Below, one piece after another: positions 28,912-40,303 of a stretch of DNA of 64,000 nucleotides (positions are counted from its first letter, which is position 1; each line of letters starts with the position of its first letter). Both the position numbers and the translations under genes were made by a program. Origin of the DNA: Pantoea trifolii (GTDB lineage: Bacteria > Pseudomonadota > Gammaproteobacteria > Enterobacterales > Enterobacteriaceae); NCBI RefSeq assembly GCF_024506435.1, contig NZ_JANIET010000001.1:1798001-1862000 (forward strand), given 5' to 3'. A model generated the notes under the pieces. The model saw only the letters and a list, made by a program, of their open reading frames with translations. It searched no databases and was not told the origin of the DNA.

Positions 28912-29458
28912 AGGCGGAAAACGAGTACAACCAACACGTCCGAACCGTATCAACGGCGAAATCCGAGCTACCGAAGTGCGCTTATCTGGCGTAGACGGCG
29001 AGCAACTTGGCATTGTCACCCTGCGTGAAGCCATTGAGAAAGCTGAAGAAGCCGGCGTAGATTTAGTTGAAATCAGCCCGAACGCCGAACCGCCGGTTTG
29101 CCGTATCATGGATTACGGCAAGTTCCTTTATGAAAAAAGCAAGTCTTCTAAGGAACAGAAGAAGAAGCAGAAAGTTATCCAGGTTAAGGAAATCAAATTC
29201 CGTCCTGGTACCGATGATGGCGACTATCAGGTCAAACTACGCAACCTGATTCGCTTTCTGGAAGAGGGCGATAAAGCCAAAATCACGCTGCGTTTCCGCG
29301 GTCGTGAGATGGCGCACCAGCAGATCGGTATGGAAGTGCTTAACCGCGTCCGTAAAGATCTGTGTGAAGACATGGATCTGGCGATTGTCGAATCCTTCCC
29401 TTCGAAGATCGAAGGTCGTCAGATGATCATGGTGCTCGCTCCTAAGAAGAAACAGTAG
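28907..29458 (+). CDS. infC: Translation initiation factor IF-3, AUU start
   Basis: IF-3 binds the 30S subunit, blocks early 50S joining and proofreads the start codon. The true start is the non-canonical ATT at 28907 ([17 protein letters not shown] follows), overlapping the thrS stop by five bases. This gives 183 residues (E. coli 180). Starting at the first ATG/GTG codon would cut off the conserved N-terminus. IF-3 discriminates against AUU, so the gene represses itself, as established in E. coli. The N-domain, a Lys-rich linker ([12 protein letters not shown]) and the C-domain ([20 protein letters not shown]) are visible. A 3-residue insert lies near [13 protein letters not shown] relative to E. 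coli. Confidence 0.96.
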   Translation: MKGGKRVQPTRPNRINGEIRATEVRLSGVDGEQLGIVTLREAIEKAEEAGVDLVEISPNAEPPVCRIMDYGKFLYEKSKSSKEQKKKQKVIQVKEIKFRPGTDDGDYQVKLRNLIRFLEEGDKAKITLRFRGREMAHQQIGMEVLNRVRKDLCEDMDLAIVESFPSKIEGRQMIMVLAPKKKQ

Positions 29459-29755
<297 letters not shown>

Positions 29756-29834
29756 GTAAGTTTTTTATAAATTTGCCCGAAAACTTTGCGTACTGGCCAT
29801 TGGCTTGCAAGGAATAGGGCGTCACAGAATATGA

Positions 29835-30206
<372 letters not shown>

Positions 30207-30214
30207 GTCAGTTG

Positions 30215-30239
30215 AAAAAGGGAGCTTGCTCCCTTTTTT
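30215..30239 (+). terminator. Terminator after rplT
   Basis: AAAAGGGAGC and GCTCCCTTTT pair around TT, followed by a T-run. It separates the rpmI-rplT transcripts from the pheM promoter. Confidence 0.88.
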
Positions 30240-30263
30240 ATTACCCGCAACTCACGCAAAAGA

Positions 30264-30292
30264 TTGACATTTTGGCCGCTGCGCATTTCAAT
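30264..30292 (+). promoter_or_regulatory. Promoter of the pheM-pheS-pheT-ihfA operon
   Basis: A consensus -35 TTGACA (30264-30269) is followed after 17 bases by a weak -10 TTCAAT. The distance to pheM suits the known leader layout. Confidence 0.6.
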
Positions 30293-30327
30293 AGTGCGGT
30301 TTCTAAATATGACAAGGTAACGCAAGC

Positions 30328-30372
30328 ATGAATGCTGCTATTTTCCGTTTCTTTTTTTACTTTAGCGCCTGA
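30328..30372 (+). CDS. pheM: pheST leader peptide PheM
   Basis: This 14-residue peptide, MNAAIFRFFFYFSA, has five Phe codons, four of them (Phe 8-10 and 12) close together. It differs from the E. coli PheM peptide only at the last residue. Ribosome stalling at these codons when Phe-tRNA is scarce lets the downstream attenuator be bypassed. ATG 30328 has AAGGT upstream. The peptide is too short to appear in ordinary gene calls. Confidence 0.95.
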   Translation: MNAAIFRFFFYFSA

Positions 30373-30418
30373 ACATCAGGGGCTTTTGCGCATAAGAAAA
30401 GAAACGAAAAATCGCGCT

Positions 30419-30446
30419 AAAAGCCTCCCTCGTGGAGGCTTTTTTG
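30419..30446 (+). terminator. pheST attenuator
   Basis: AAAAGCCTCC and GGAGGCTTTT enclose CTCGT and are followed by TTTTTTG. It lies between the pheM stop and pheS. With the Phe-rich leader peptide it forms a classic transcription attenuator. Confidence 0.92.
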
Positions 30447-30492
30447 TTTCTGGCGACACTTAATCGGATCAGCTGATCCCAACGAGAACTGA

Positions 30493-31503
<1,011 letters not shown>

Positions 31504-31517
31504 GGGCAGGTTATCCA

Positions 31518-33905
31518 ATGAAATTCAGTGAACTCTGGTTACGCGAATGGGTAAATCCAGCCCTTGACAGCGCTGCGCTGTCTGAGCAAATCACCATGGC
31601 CGGCCTTGAAGTAGACGGCGTAGATCCGGTTGCCGGCGCTTTCAACGGTGTTGTAGTAGGTGAAGTGGTTGAGTGCGGCCAGCATCCAAACGCCGACAAA
31701 CTGCGCGTCACCAAAATCAACGTCGGTAGCGATCGTCTGTTGGACATCGTCTGCGGCGCGCCAAACTGCCGTCAGGGCCTGAAAGTCGCAGTGGCGACCG
31801 TTGGCGCTGTGCTACCGGGCGATTTCAAAATCAAAGCGGCAAAACTGCGTGGCGAACCCTCTGAAGGCATGCTGTGCTCCTTCTCTGAGCTGGGTATTTC
31901 CGACGATCACAGTGGCATTATCGAGCTGCCAGCCGATGCGCCCATTGGTACCGACATCCGCAGCTATCTGCAGCTGGATGACAACACCATTGAAATCAGC
32001 GTCACGCCAAACCGCGCCGATTGCCTGGGCATCATCGGGGTTGCGCGTGATGTAGCGGTACTGAACGGTTTGCCGCTGACGGCGCCTGCCATTGAGCCGG
32101 TAAAAGCCACCATCACCGACACTTTCCCGATTCGCGTCGATGCCACCGCCGCGTGCCCGCGCTATCTGGGCCGCGTGGTGAAAGGTATCAACGTCAAAGC
32201 CGCTACGCCATTGTGGATGCGAGAAAAGCTGCGTCGCTGCGGTATTCGTTCAATCGATCCGGTGGTGGATATCACCAACTATGTGCTGCTGGAGCTTGGC
32301 CAGCCGATGCACGCCTTTGATCTCGACCGCATCAACGGCGGTATCGTGGTGCGTATGGCAGAAGAGGGCGAAGCCCTGACGCTGCTGGATGGTACCGAAG
32401 CCAAACTCAGCAGCGACACGCTGGTGATTGCCGATCACCACAAAGCGCTGGCGATGGGCGGCATCTTTGGTGGCGAGCATTCAGGTGTGAATGAAGAGAC
32501 GCAGAACGTGCTGTTCGAATGCGCCTACTTTGATCCGCTGGCGATTACCGGCCGCGCACGCCGTCAAGGCTTGCATACTGACGCATCACATCGTTATGAG
32601 CGTGGCGTCGATCCGGCGCTGCAGCACAAAGCGATTGAACGCGCGACGCAGCTGCTGCTCGACATCTGTGGCGGCGAAGCGGGCCCGGTCATCGATCAAA
32701 CTGACGCGAGCGCGCTGCCGCCACGCGCCACCATCACGTTGCGCCGTGAAAAGCTTGATCGCCTGATTGGTCACGTGATTGCTGACGATCAGGTTACTGA
32801 CATCCTGACGCGTCTCGGTTGTGAAGTGACGGTCGGTGCAGGCGAGTGGCAAGCCGTGGCGCCAAGCTGGCGTTTCGATATGGCCATCGAAGAAGATCTG
32901 GTCGAAGAAGTGGCGCGCGTTTACGGCTACAACAACATTCCAGATGTGCCGGTGAAAGCCAGCCTGATCATGACGCAACATCGTGAAGCCGATCTGTCGC
33001 TGAAGCGTGCGAAAAATCTGCTGGTGGATAAGGGCTATCAGGAAGCGATTACGTACAGCTTCGTCGATCCAAAATTGCAGCAGTTGCTGCATCCGGGCGA
33101 AGAGGCGCTGATTTTGCCAAGCCCGATCTCCAGCGATATGTCGGCCATGCGCCTGTCGCTCTGGACCGGTTTACTGGGTGCGGTGGTGTACAACCAAAAC
33201 CGTCAGCAGGGCCGCGTACGCCTGTTTGAGAGCGGTTTGCGCTTTGTTCCTGATACACAGGCCGATCTGGGTATCCGCCAGGATCTTATGCTGGCCGGCG
33301 TTTTAAGCGGTAATCGCTATGAAGAGCATTGGGATCTGGCGCGTCAGACGGTTGACTTCTATGATTTGAAAGGCGATTTAGAATCGCTGCTGGATTTGAC
33401 CGGTAAACTTGATGAGATTTCCTTCCGTGCGGAAGCCAATCCGGCATTGCATCCAGGACAAAGCGCCGCAATTTATTTACGCGGCGAACGAATCGGATTT
33501 ATCGGGGTGGTTCATCCAGAGCTGGAACGTAAGCTGGATCTTAACGGGCGCACCTTAGTGTTTGAACTGCTTTGGAATAAGGTCGCAGACCGCGTCCTGC
33601 CTGATGCGCGCGAGATTTCCCGCTTCCCGGCAAACCGTCGTGATATCGCCGTTGTCGTGGCTGAAAACGTGCCTGCAGCAGATATCATTGCGGAGTGTAA
33701 GAAAGTTGGCGTAAATCAGGTAGTTGGCGTAAACTTGTTTGACGTGTACCGTGGTAAGGGCGTGAACGAGGGTGAAAAGAGCCTTGCGATTAGCCTGATT
33801 TTGCAGGATACCAGCCGGACACTCGAAGAAGAGGAGATTGCCGCGACCGTTGCCAAATGCGTTGCGGCATTAAAAGAGCGATTCCAGGCAACCTTGAGGG
33901 ATTGA
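31518..33905 (+). CDS. pheT: Phenylalanyl-tRNA synthetase beta subunit
   Basis: This 795-residue protein equals the usual length. The domain order is an N-terminal tRNA-binding OB fold (residues 40-150, [15 protein letters not shown]), the B3/B4 editing region ([18 protein letters not shown]), B5, a class II-like core without catalytic function, and the C-terminal ferredoxin-like anticodon-binding domain ([19 protein letters not shown]). It recognises tRNA-Phe and hydrolyses mischarged Tyr-tRNA-Phe. ihfA follows after 4 bases. Confidence 0.98.
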   Translation: MKFSELWLREWVNPALDSAALSEQITMAGLEVDGVDPVAGAFNGVVVGEVVECGQHPNADKLRVTKINVGSDRLLDIVCGAPNCRQGLKVAVATVGAVLPGDFKIKAAKLRGEPSEGMLCSFSELGISDDHSGIIELPADAPIGTDIRSYLQLDDNTIEISVTPNRADCLGIIGVARDVAVLNGLPLTAPAIEPVKATITDTFPIRVDATAACPRYLGRVVKGINVKAATPLWMREKLRRCGIRSIDPVVDITNYVLLELGQPMHAFDLDRINGGIVVRMAEEGEALTLLDGTEAKLSSDTLVIADHHKALAMGGIFGGEHSGVNEETQNVLFECAYFDPLAITGRARRQGLHTDASHRYERGVDPALQHKAIERATQLLLDICGGEAGPVIDQTDASALPPRATITLRREKLDRLIGHVIADDQVTDILTRLGCEVTVGAGEWQAVAPSWRFDMAIEEDLVEEVARVYGYNNIPDVPVKASLIMTQHREADLSLKRAKNLLVDKGYQEAITYSFVDPKLQQLLHPGEEALILPSPISSDMSAMRLSLWTGLLGAVVYNQNRQQGRVRLFESGLRFVPDTQADLGIRQDLMLAGVLSGNRYEEHWDLARQTVDFYDLKGDLESLLDLTGKLDEISFRAEANPALHPGQSAAIYLRGERIGFIGVVHPELERKLDLNGRTLVFELLWNKVADRVLPDAREISRFPANRRDIAVVVAENVPAADIIAECKKVGVNQVVGVNLFDVYRGKGVNEGEKSLAISLILQDTSRTLEEEEIAATVAKCVAALKERFQATLRD

Positions 33906-33909
33906 ACCT

Positions 33910-34212
33910 ATGGCGCTTACAAAAGCTGAAATGTCAGAGTACCTGTTTGAAAAACTCGGGTTGAGCAAACGCGATGCCAAAGAGTTGGTAGAACTTTTTT
34001 TTGAAGAGGTTCGCCGCGCGTTGGAAAACGGAGAACAGGTAAAACTGTCCGGATTTGGTAATTTTGATCTGCGTGACAAAAACCAGCGTCCGGGCCGTAA
34101 CCCGAAGACGGGGGAAGATATTCCTATCACCGCGCGCCGAGTGGTGACATTCCGTCCGGGACAGAAGTTGAAAAGTCGCGTCGAGAACGCGACACCCAAG
34201 GATGCTGACTAA
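33910..34212 (+). CDS. ihfA: Integration host factor alpha subunit
   Basis: This 100-residue DNA-bending protein of the HU/IHF family has an N-terminal helical body ([20 protein letters not shown]), then [23 protein letters not shown]. The beta-arm region [20 protein letters not shown] contains the intercalating Pro. With IhfB it bends DNA sharply at specific sites and assists sigma-54 promoters, recombination and replication. It is the last gene of the pheST operon, 4 bases after pheT, as in E. coli, and is followed by a strong terminator. Confidence 0.98.
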   Translation: MALTKAEMSEYLFEKLGLSKRDAKELVELFFEEVRRALENGEQVKLSGFGNFDLRDKNQRPGRNPKTGEDIPITARRVVTFRPGQKLKSRVENATPKDAD

Positions 34213-34224
34213 TTTCAGTACGAC

Positions 34225-34252
34225 AAAAAGGCCGCCTAGCGGCCTTTTTTTT
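34225..34252 (+). terminator. Terminator after ihfA
   Basis: AAAAGGCCGC and GCGGCCTTTT around CTA, with eight T residues downstream. Confidence 0.92.
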
Positions 34253-34391
34253 GCCTTAAATTTGGTCGTTCTACATGATTTATCCACGCTGTAAGGATTT
34301 CGTAAGTATCCGGAAAATCGGTCCTCACCGATAGTGACAGCGTCAACACTTTTGCTATAACAGCGCCATCACATAGCAAATGGTTTGAATA

Positions 34392-34766
34392 ATGAAAAAG
34401 ACAGCACTTTTATTAAGCATCCTGTTAGGCATGCCGCTGCTGGCTAACGCCAATGTTTCCGTCAACATCAACACGCCGGGCGTTTCGATTCATATAGGCG
34501 ATCAGGATAAGCGTGGCTACTATTGGGATGGTTACGACTGGCGTGCGCCAACGTGGTGGAAACAGCACCATAACCAGCGTATTGGCACCAAAGGTCCGCA
34601 CGGTTACTGGAACGGTAACGGCTGGCAGGCGCAGCATCCGGGCAATGGGCCGCATCGGGATGACAAACGTCAGCCACAGCGACAGCCGCAACCGCAGCAT
34701 CACGACCAGCATGATAATCAGCAGAAGCGTGATAATCACGGTCAGCCGCTTCCCCCGCATCAGTAA
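34392..34766 (+). CDS. DUF2502 family periplasmic protein
   Basis: This 124-residue protein has a signal peptide ending PLLANA and a core VSVNINTPGVSIHIGDQDKRGYYWDGYDWRAPTWW. That IGDxDxxGxYWDGxxWR pattern is typical of DUF2502 proteins such as YpeC. The tail, about 45 residues, is very rich in Gln, His and Pro and low in complexity (PQRQPQPQHHDQHDNQQ), and might bind metal. The function is unknown. There is no operon partner, and 90 bases separate it from btuC. It is probably periplasmic. Confidence 0.75.
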   Translation: MKKTALLLSILLGMPLLANANVSVNINTPGVSIHIGDQDKRGYYWDGYDWRAPTWWKQHHNQRIGTKGPHGYWNGNGWQAQHPGNGPHRDDKRQPQRQPQPQHHDQHDNQQKRDNHGQPLPPHQ

Positions 34767-34856
34767 TGCTTCTCCAGCGGCGCCTCCACAGCGCCGCTTT
34801 CTTTTTGCTGTAATCCCACTACAATCAAATCTCTGTTTTCTCAGCCAATCTTATCT

Positions 34857-35840
34857 ATGACTCTGCTGGATCAGCTTGCTTCTCAGGCAAACCGCCGCAG
34901 CCAGCGCTGGCTCATCACACTCAGTGCGCTGCTGTTGCTGCTCATTGGGCTTAGCCTGTCGGCCGGTGACAGCTGGATCTCCCCAACACAATGGTTTTCG
35001 GCGCAAGGCGATCTGTTCGTCTGGCAGCTGCGCATGCCGCGTACGCTGGCGGTGTTGCTGGTGGGTGCGGCGCTGGCAGTGTGCGGCGTGGTGATGCAGG
35101 CGCTGTTCAATAATCCGCTGGCGGAACCAGGCTTGTTGGGTGTGTCGAATGGGGCAGGAATTGGTCTGGTATTGGGCGTGATGCTTGGCAACGGTTCGTT
35201 ATGGAGCTTAGCGCTGGCGGCAATGGCCGGTGCACTGCTGATCACCCTGATTCTGCTGCACTTCGCCCACAAACAACTGTCGGTAAGCCGCTTACTGTTG
35301 ACCGGCGTGGCGCTAGGCATTATCTGTAGCGCCATCATGACATGGGCGGTGTACTTTAGCACCAGTCTCGATCTGCGCCAGCTGATGTACTGGATGATGG
35401 GCGGTTTTAGCGGCATCGACTGGCGCTATGGCTGGATGATGCTGGCGCTGCTGCCGGTTACGCTGCTGCTGATCGCCACCGCGCGCACGCTGAATTTGCT
35501 GGCGCTGGGCGAAACCTCGGCGCGTCAGCTCGGATTACCGCTGCTGCTGTGGCGCAACCTGCTGGTGCTGGCGATGGGCTGGCTGGTGGGCGTGAGCGTG
35601 GCGATGGCGGGGGCAATCGGCTTTGTCGGTCTGGTTATCCCGCATTTGTTGCGTCTCAGCGGTTTCAGCGATCATCGTTATTTGTTGCCTGCGGCGGCTT
35701 TAGCCGGTGCCGCAGTGCTGCTGGGCGCGGATATTATTGCGCGGCTGGTATTAACCTCCGCCGAACTGCCGATTGGCGTGGTAACCGCCACGCTCGGCGC
35801 GCCGCTGTTTATCGTGTTATTAGTGAAGTCTTCGCGCTAG
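34857..35840 (+). CDS. btuC: Vitamin B12 ABC transporter permease BtuC
   Basis: This 327-residue FecCD-family permease has about ten membrane segments. Visible family blocks are [44 protein letters not shown], where the Asn-Pro-Leu-Ala-Pro turn is nearly invariant, and [16 protein letters not shown] near the C-terminus, the coupling region facing BtuD. It moves cobalamin across the inner membrane with BtuD and the binding protein BtuF, which is not in this window. No good ribosome site precedes ATG 34857. btuE and btuD follow. Confidence 0.96.
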   Translation: MTLLDQLASQANRRSQRWLITLSALLLLLIGLSLSAGDSWISPTQWFSAQGDLFVWQLRMPRTLAVLLVGAALAVCGVVMQALFNNPLAEPGLLGVSNGAGIGLVLGVMLGNGSLWSLALAAMAGALLITLILLHFAHKQLSVSRLLLTGVALGIICSAIMTWAVYFSTSLDLRQLMYWMMGGFSGIDWRYGWMMLALLPVTLLLIATARTLNLLALGETSARQLGLPLLLWRNLLVLAMGWLVGVSVAMAGAIGFVGLVIPHLLRLSGFSDHRYLLPAAALAGAAVLLGADIIARLVLTSAELPIGVVTATLGAPLFIVLLVKSSR

Positions 35841-35879
35841 CTTTGGCTGGCAACTTGTTATCAACAATAGGAATCGACT

Positions 35880-36425
35880 ATGAGCATTTATCAAACAGAA
35901 CTGGTGACGCTGGACGGTGAAAAAACCTCGCTGGCCGCCTTTGAAGGCAAGGTGCTGCTGGTGGTGAACGTGGCATCAAAATGCGGCCTGACGGCGCAGT
36001 ACGAGCAGTTAGAATCGCTGCAGAAAGCCTGGCAGGATAAGAACTTCAGCGTGCTGGGCTTCCCGTGCAATCAGTTCCTCGAGCAAGAGCCGGGCAGCAA
36101 CGAAGAGATCAAAACCTTCTGCAGCACCACCTACGGCGTGACTTTCCCGATGTTCGATAAAACTGACGTCAACGGCGAGCATCGTCATCCGCTCTATGCG
36201 CAGCTGACGGCGGCGCAGCCAGTGGCGCAACGCCCGGAAGGCAGCGGTTTCCTTGAGCGCATGGAGAGCAAAGGCCGCGCGCCGAAAGCGCCAGGCGATA
36301 TCCTGTGGAACTTCGAGAAGTTCCTTATTAATAAGCAGGGCAAAGTGATTGCGCGCTTCTCACCGGATATGACGCCGGACGATCCCATCATCCTGAAAAG
36401 TGTAGAGCAGGCGCTGGCCGAGTAA
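35880..36425 (+). CDS. btuE: Thioredoxin/glutathione peroxidase BtuE
   Basis: This 181-residue glutathione-peroxidase-fold enzyme has the active-site Cys in NVASKCGLTAQYEQLE (Cys in place of selenocysteine), the Gln-proximal GFPCNQFLEQEPGSNEEI and the Trp in DILWNFEKFL. It reduces hydrogen and organic peroxides, mainly with thioredoxin in E. coli. It is not required for B12 transport despite its place between btuC and btuD. AGGAATCG precedes ATG 35880. The stop is directly followed by the btuD start (TAAATG). Confidence 0.95.
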   Translation: MSIYQTELVTLDGEKTSLAAFEGKVLLVVNVASKCGLTAQYEQLESLQKAWQDKNFSVLGFPCNQFLEQEPGSNEEIKTFCSTTYGVTFPMFDKTDVNGEHRHPLYAQLTAAQPVAQRPEGSGFLERMESKGRAPKAPGDILWNFEKFLINKQGKVIARFSPDMTPDDPIILKSVEQALAE

Positions 36426-37172
36426 ATGCTATTGCAGTGTCAGGGAGTCAGCGTCGCAGGGCGGCTGGCTCCCGTTGAACTTAGCGTTAACGCCGGTGAG
36501 TTAGTACATCTGGTGGGGCCGAACGGTGCGGGCAAAAGTACCTTGCTCAACGTGCTGTCCGGTTTGTTGCCGAGTCAGGGCCGGATTCTGCTGGATGGCG
36601 CGCCGCTGTCCACGTTAAACGGTGCGGCATTGGCTCAGTTGCGCGGCTGGCTGCCGCAGCAGCAGATGGCGCCGGGACCAATGCCGGTGTGGCATTACTT
36701 ACGCATGCATATCTCCGCCCAAACGGCAGAAACGGACCGCGTTTTACTGGATGTGTTCGCGCAGTTAGCTCTGCAGGATAAGCTGACGCGCAGCCTGACG
36801 CAGCTTTCTGGCGGTGAATGGCAACGTGTGCGGCTGGCTGCCGTGGTGTTACAGGTACATCCGGCGATCAATCCTCGCGGCAAACTGCTGCTGCTGGATG
36901 AGCCGATGAGCGCTCTCGACGTGGCGCAACAGCGCGTAGTTGATAAGTTGCTGGCCGAACTGTGCCGTAGCGGCCTGGCAATTGTTGCCAGCGGGCACGA
37001 CCTCAATCACAGCCTGCGTCACGCCGATCGCGTGTGGCTAATGCATCAAGGCTCGGTGGTACGTCAGGGCCGCGCCCGCGAGGTGCTGACCGCTGCGCAA
37101 TTAGCGCCGCTTTACCAAACCCCGTTTGAACAAATCGATACTGCACAAGGCCCGCTACTGTTTATTCCCTGA
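36426..37172 (+). CDS. btuD: Vitamin B12 ABC transporter ATP-binding protein BtuD
   Basis: This 248-residue ABC ATPase has Walker [10 protein letters not shown] near residue 36, Q-loop LPQQQMAPG, signature [14 protein letters not shown], Walker [13 protein letters not shown] and the switch His in [10 protein letters not shown]. It powers BtuC for cobalamin uptake at the cytoplasmic face. ATG 36426 abuts the btuE stop, so translation is coupled. The gene order btuC-btuE-btuD-nlpC matches E. coli. Confidence 0.97.
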   Translation: MLLQCQGVSVAGRLAPVELSVNAGELVHLVGPNGAGKSTLLNVLSGLLPSQGRILLDGAPLSTLNGAALAQLRGWLPQQQMAPGPMPVWHYLRMHISAQTAETDRVLLDVFAQLALQDKLTRSLTQLSGGEWQRVRLAAVVLQVHPAINPRGKLLLLDEPMSALDVAQQRVVDKLLAELCRSGLAIVASGHDLNHSLRHADRVWLMHQGSVVRQGRAREVLTAAQLAPLYQTPFEQIDTAQGPLLFIP

Positions 37173-37241
37173 CAGAGGATTGCGTGCCGTGGCGCTTTGC
37201 CGCTAAAGTGTCAGCCGGACGAGGGAGAGAGGAAAAGGCTG

Positions 37242-37700
37242 ATGCGGCTGACAATTTTGATTTTGGCACTGTTGCTGGCGGGCTGTAGCCACCATGCGCC
37301 GCCGCCTAATGGTCGCCTGTCTGATTCCATCACCGTGATTGCCCAACTTAACGATCAGCTGAGCCGCTGGCGCGGAACACCGTATCGCTACGGCGGGTTA
37401 AGCCGCGGTGGCGTGGACTGTTCCGGCTTCGTCTACCTGACCTTCCGCGATAAATTTGAGATGCAATTGCCGCGCTCGACCATTGACCAAACTGACATTG
37501 GTACGCGCATCGACAAAGGCGATCTGCTGCCTGGCGATCTGGTGTTCTTCAAAACCGGCAGTGGAGAAAACGGTTTACACGTGGGTATTTACGATACCGA
37601 CAACACCTTTATTCACGCCTCGACCAGCCAGGGTGTGATCCGCTCTTCGCTGGATAACGTTTACTGGCGCAAAGTATTTTGGCAGGCGCGTCGCATCTAA
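37242..37700 (+). CDS. nlpC: NlpC/P60 family lipoprotein NlpC
   Basis: This 152-residue lipoprotein has lipobox LLLAGC (Cys 13). The NlpC/P60 peptidase domain has catalytic Cys in GGVDCSGFVYL, His in GLHVGIY and a third polar residue His in TFIHAST. The family cuts gamma-D-Glu to diaminopimelate bonds or related amides in cell wall peptides. The precise substrate of NlpC is unclear. I chose ATG 37242 because GAGAGGAAAAG precedes it and the lipobox follows at once. The frame upstream to 37197 is rejected. Confidence 0.93.
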   Translation: MRLTILILALLLAGCSHHAPPPNGRLSDSITVIAQLNDQLSRWRGTPYRYGGLSRGGVDCSGFVYLTFRDKFEMQLPRSTIDQTDIGTRIDKGDLLPGDLVFFKTGSGENGLHVGIYDTDNTFIHASTSQGVIRSSLDNVYWRKVFWQARRI

Positions 37701-38014
37701 ATAGTGCTTATATCGCTTAATAAAGACGCGGAAAAAGAAAGGTTATCTCACCCTGAATTAATTCCGAATCGTGCCGATATTTAACTATCATTTAGAATGG
37801 CACTTTACCCGCCATCGATTTAATACTATTAATAAAGCTAAATTTATTTAATTGGTATGGATATTAACCCCGGCTTATTTGGCTTAAGTATTATTTGCGG
37901 CTTAAATCGGCGTAATAAGACCTAAAACGGCACCTCTTCAAACGTTTGGTCCTATTGCCTGGTGGTATTCGTTGATATACGATGCGCCAATTGCCATTGC
38001 TTCTGGCTTGAAAA
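37701..38014. other. AT-rich nlpC-ydiV spacer
   Basis: This 314-base spacer shows no gene, terminator or known box. It is AT-rich (for example around 37760-37880) and contains three GGCTTA repeats near 37871-37910. It presumably carries the ydiV promoter. Confidence 0.5.
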
Positions 38015-38758
38015 ATGAAAGTCCATTTGTCTGCCGACTATCAGTCGGAAACCTGGTTTTATCCAGTTTACTCTCTGGCGGGCCAGCTGACTGCGGTCGA
38101 GCTGGTGACGCAATTTGTCCACGACAGCGCACCTATTACGCTGCCGCAGGATTTGCTATTGCCACAATTGGACGATGCGCAGCAATTACGTTTGCTGCAA
38201 AGCCAGCTTTCATTGCTGGAAAAGTACCGCGACTTTTTTGAGGTTAATCAAATTACCGCGTTGGTACGTATCGATGATTCCATGGCCAATACACTTTTGG
38301 CCAGCGAATTTCTGTTAAGGAAATTCCGACAAATTCCTTTTATTGCTTTGGATATCAGCGAAACGTTTCCGCAATTATCTTTGGGTAAATCCCATCCATT
38401 GCTCGCCGCATTGCAAAGTGAATTTCGTTTATCGCTTTCACAATTTGGTGCAGGAAAAGCACCGGCAACGGCGGTCTACGATAATCTGTTTAGCGTGTTA
38501 AAACTGGATAAAGTCTTTATTCAGAACCTGGCAAAACGTGCCTCGTTTACGCCTTTTATTCAGACGGTTATCAATAATTTTTCTGATTTTGCGGAGCAGA
38601 TCATTATTTGTGGTATTGACGATAACCAAATGATGGAAAAGATGAGCACGTTGAGTGGTGCGCAGGTGCAGTTCAGCCTGTTCCCGGTGGTTAAAGCTGA
38701 ACGTCTTAGCGATCTCATCTATTCCGATCTGAATTTACACACGCCTTCGCAGCAGTAA
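38015..38758 (+). CDS. ydiV: YdiV-like anti-FlhDC factor (degenerate EAL protein)
   Basis: This 247-residue protein is like E. coli YdiV (237). It has an EAL-type fold but the EAL motif is replaced by AVELVTQF, and the acidic catalytic residues of c-di-GMP phosphodiesterases are not kept. Recognisable parts are FGAGKAPATAVYDNLFSVLKLDKVFIQ and ICGIDDNQMMEKM. YdiV binds FlhD4C2 and sends it to ClpXP, so it lowers flagellar gene expression when nutrients are poor. No Shine-Dalgarno precedes ATG 38015. Position between nlpC and selO agrees with E. coli. Sequence similarity is moderate. Confidence 0.8.
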   Translation: MKVHLSADYQSETWFYPVYSLAGQLTAVELVTQFVHDSAPITLPQDLLLPQLDDAQQLRLLQSQLSLLEKYRDFFEVNQITALVRIDDSMANTLLASEFLLRKFRQIPFIALDISETFPQLSLGKSHPLLAALQSEFRLSLSQFGAGKAPATAVYDNLFSVLKLDKVFIQNLAKRASFTPFIQTVINNFSDFAEQIIICGIDDNQMMEKMSTLSGAQVQFSLFPVVKAERLSDLIYSDLNLHTPSQQ

Positions 38759-38856
38759 TCCTTTCGCCTGTCTTCCGCGCCGCGTCGGCGTTACAATCCT
38801 GGTTATCTTAAAACTCAATGCGGGTGCCTTCGTTAAGCGCACCTTCCGGAGTGTCG

Positions 38857-40296
38857 ATGCAATTTACCAATAGCTGGCAGCAAGAATTAGCCGGATTCTA
38901 CACCGCGCTGGACCCAACGCCATTGGCAGGTGGACGGCTGTTTTATCACAATGCGCCGTTGGCACAAGAGATGGGTTTAGACAATGCACTGTTCGCCGGC
39001 AACGGGCATGGCGTGTGGTCAGGGCGCGAACTGTTGCCCGGCATGTCGCCGCTGGCGCAGGTGTATAGCGGCCACCAGTTTGGCGTCTGGGCGGGACAAC
39101 TGGGCGATGGGCGCGGCATTCTGCTGGGTGAACAGCAGCTGACGAATGGGCGTAAGCTCGACTGGCACTTAAAAGGCGCCGGTTTGACCCCGTATTCGCG
39201 CATGGGCGACGGTCGCGCGGTGATCCGCTCCAGCGTACGCGAATTCCTCGCGTCCGAAGCGCTGCATCATCTTGGCATTCCCACCACGCGCGCACTGGCG
39301 CTCGCCATTGGCGATGAACCGGTGCTGCGCGAAACCCAGGAACGCGGTGCGATGCTGATGCGCATTGCCGACAGCCATCTGCGTTTCGGCCATTTTGAGC
39401 ATTTCTATTACGGCGGTGAACAAGACAAAGTGCGCCAGCTGGCGGATTACGCTATTCGCCATCACTGGCCGCAGCTAAAAGAGGAAGCGGACCGTTATCT
39501 GCTGTGGTTCACCGATATCGTCAAACGCACCGCCAGCCTGATCGCCCATTGGCAAAGCGTGGGCTTTGCGCACGGCGTGATGAACACCGATAACATGTCG
39601 ATTCTGGGCTTAACGCTGGATTACGGTCCGTACGGTTTCCTCGACGACTATCAGCCGGATTACATCTGCAATCACAGTGATTATCAGGGCCGCTACGCCT
39701 TCGAAAATCAGCCGATGATTGGCCTGTGGAACCTTAATCGCCTGGCGCACGCCTTGTCGGGCTTAATGACCACCGAGCAGCTTAAACAGGCGCTCGGCCA
39801 CTATGAAAACGAGCTGATGCGCGTCTGGGGCGAGAAAATGCGTGCCAAACTCGGCTTGCTGACGGCGGATGCCAATGACAACACGCTTCTGACCGGCTTG
39901 CTGGCGATGATGACGGCGGAACGCAGTGATTACACGCTGACCTTCCGCATGCTAAGCGACACGCAGCAAGATGAAAGCCGTTCGCCGTTGCGGGATGAGT
40001 TTATCGATCGTGACGCTTTTGATCGCTGGTACAGCGATTATCGCCAGCGGCTGTTGCAAGACCACGCCAGCGATGCGCAGCGTCAGGCGGTGATGAAGGC
40101 GGCCAATCCGGCGCTAGTATTGCGCAACTATCTGGCGCAGCAGGTGATTGAAGAGGTAGAAAACGGCGAGACCACGGCGTTAGCTAAACTGCATAGCGCG
40201 TTACAGCAGCCGTTTAGCGATGCGGCCGTCAGCGCCGAGTTGCGCCAACGGCCACCAGAGTGGGGCAAAACGCTGGAAGTGAGTTGTTCCAGCTAA
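38857..40296 (+). CDS. selO: Protein adenylyltransferase SelO
   Basis: This 479-residue pseudokinase-fold enzyme transfers AMP to Ser, Thr or Tyr residues of target proteins, linked to redox control in E. coli. Visible blocks are [74 protein letters not shown] (the inverted kinase loop) and a C-terminal [11 protein letters not shown], with the Cys close to the end as in E. coli. I chose ATG 38857 with GGAG upstream. The 13-codon extension to 38818 lacks homology. It is convergent with aroH. Confidence 0.95.
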   Translation: MQFTNSWQQELAGFYTALDPTPLAGGRLFYHNAPLAQEMGLDNALFAGNGHGVWSGRELLPGMSPLAQVYSGHQFGVWAGQLGDGRGILLGEQQLTNGRKLDWHLKGAGLTPYSRMGDGRAVIRSSVREFLASEALHHLGIPTTRALALAIGDEPVLRETQERGAMLMRIADSHLRFGHFEHFYYGGEQDKVRQLADYAIRHHWPQLKEEADRYLLWFTDIVKRTASLIAHWQSVGFAHGVMNTDNMSILGLTLDYGPYGFLDDYQPDYICNHSDYQGRYAFENQPMIGLWNLNRLAHALSGLMTTEQLKQALGHYENELMRVWGEKMRAKLGLLTADANDNTLLTGLLAMMTAERSDYTLTFRMLSDTQQDESRSPLRDEFIDRDAFDRWYSDYRQRLLQDHASDAQRQAVMKAANPALVLRNYLAQQVIEEVENGETTALAKLHSALQQPFSDAAVSAELRQRPPEWGKTLEVSCSS

Positions 40297-40303
40297 GCGT
40301 CAG

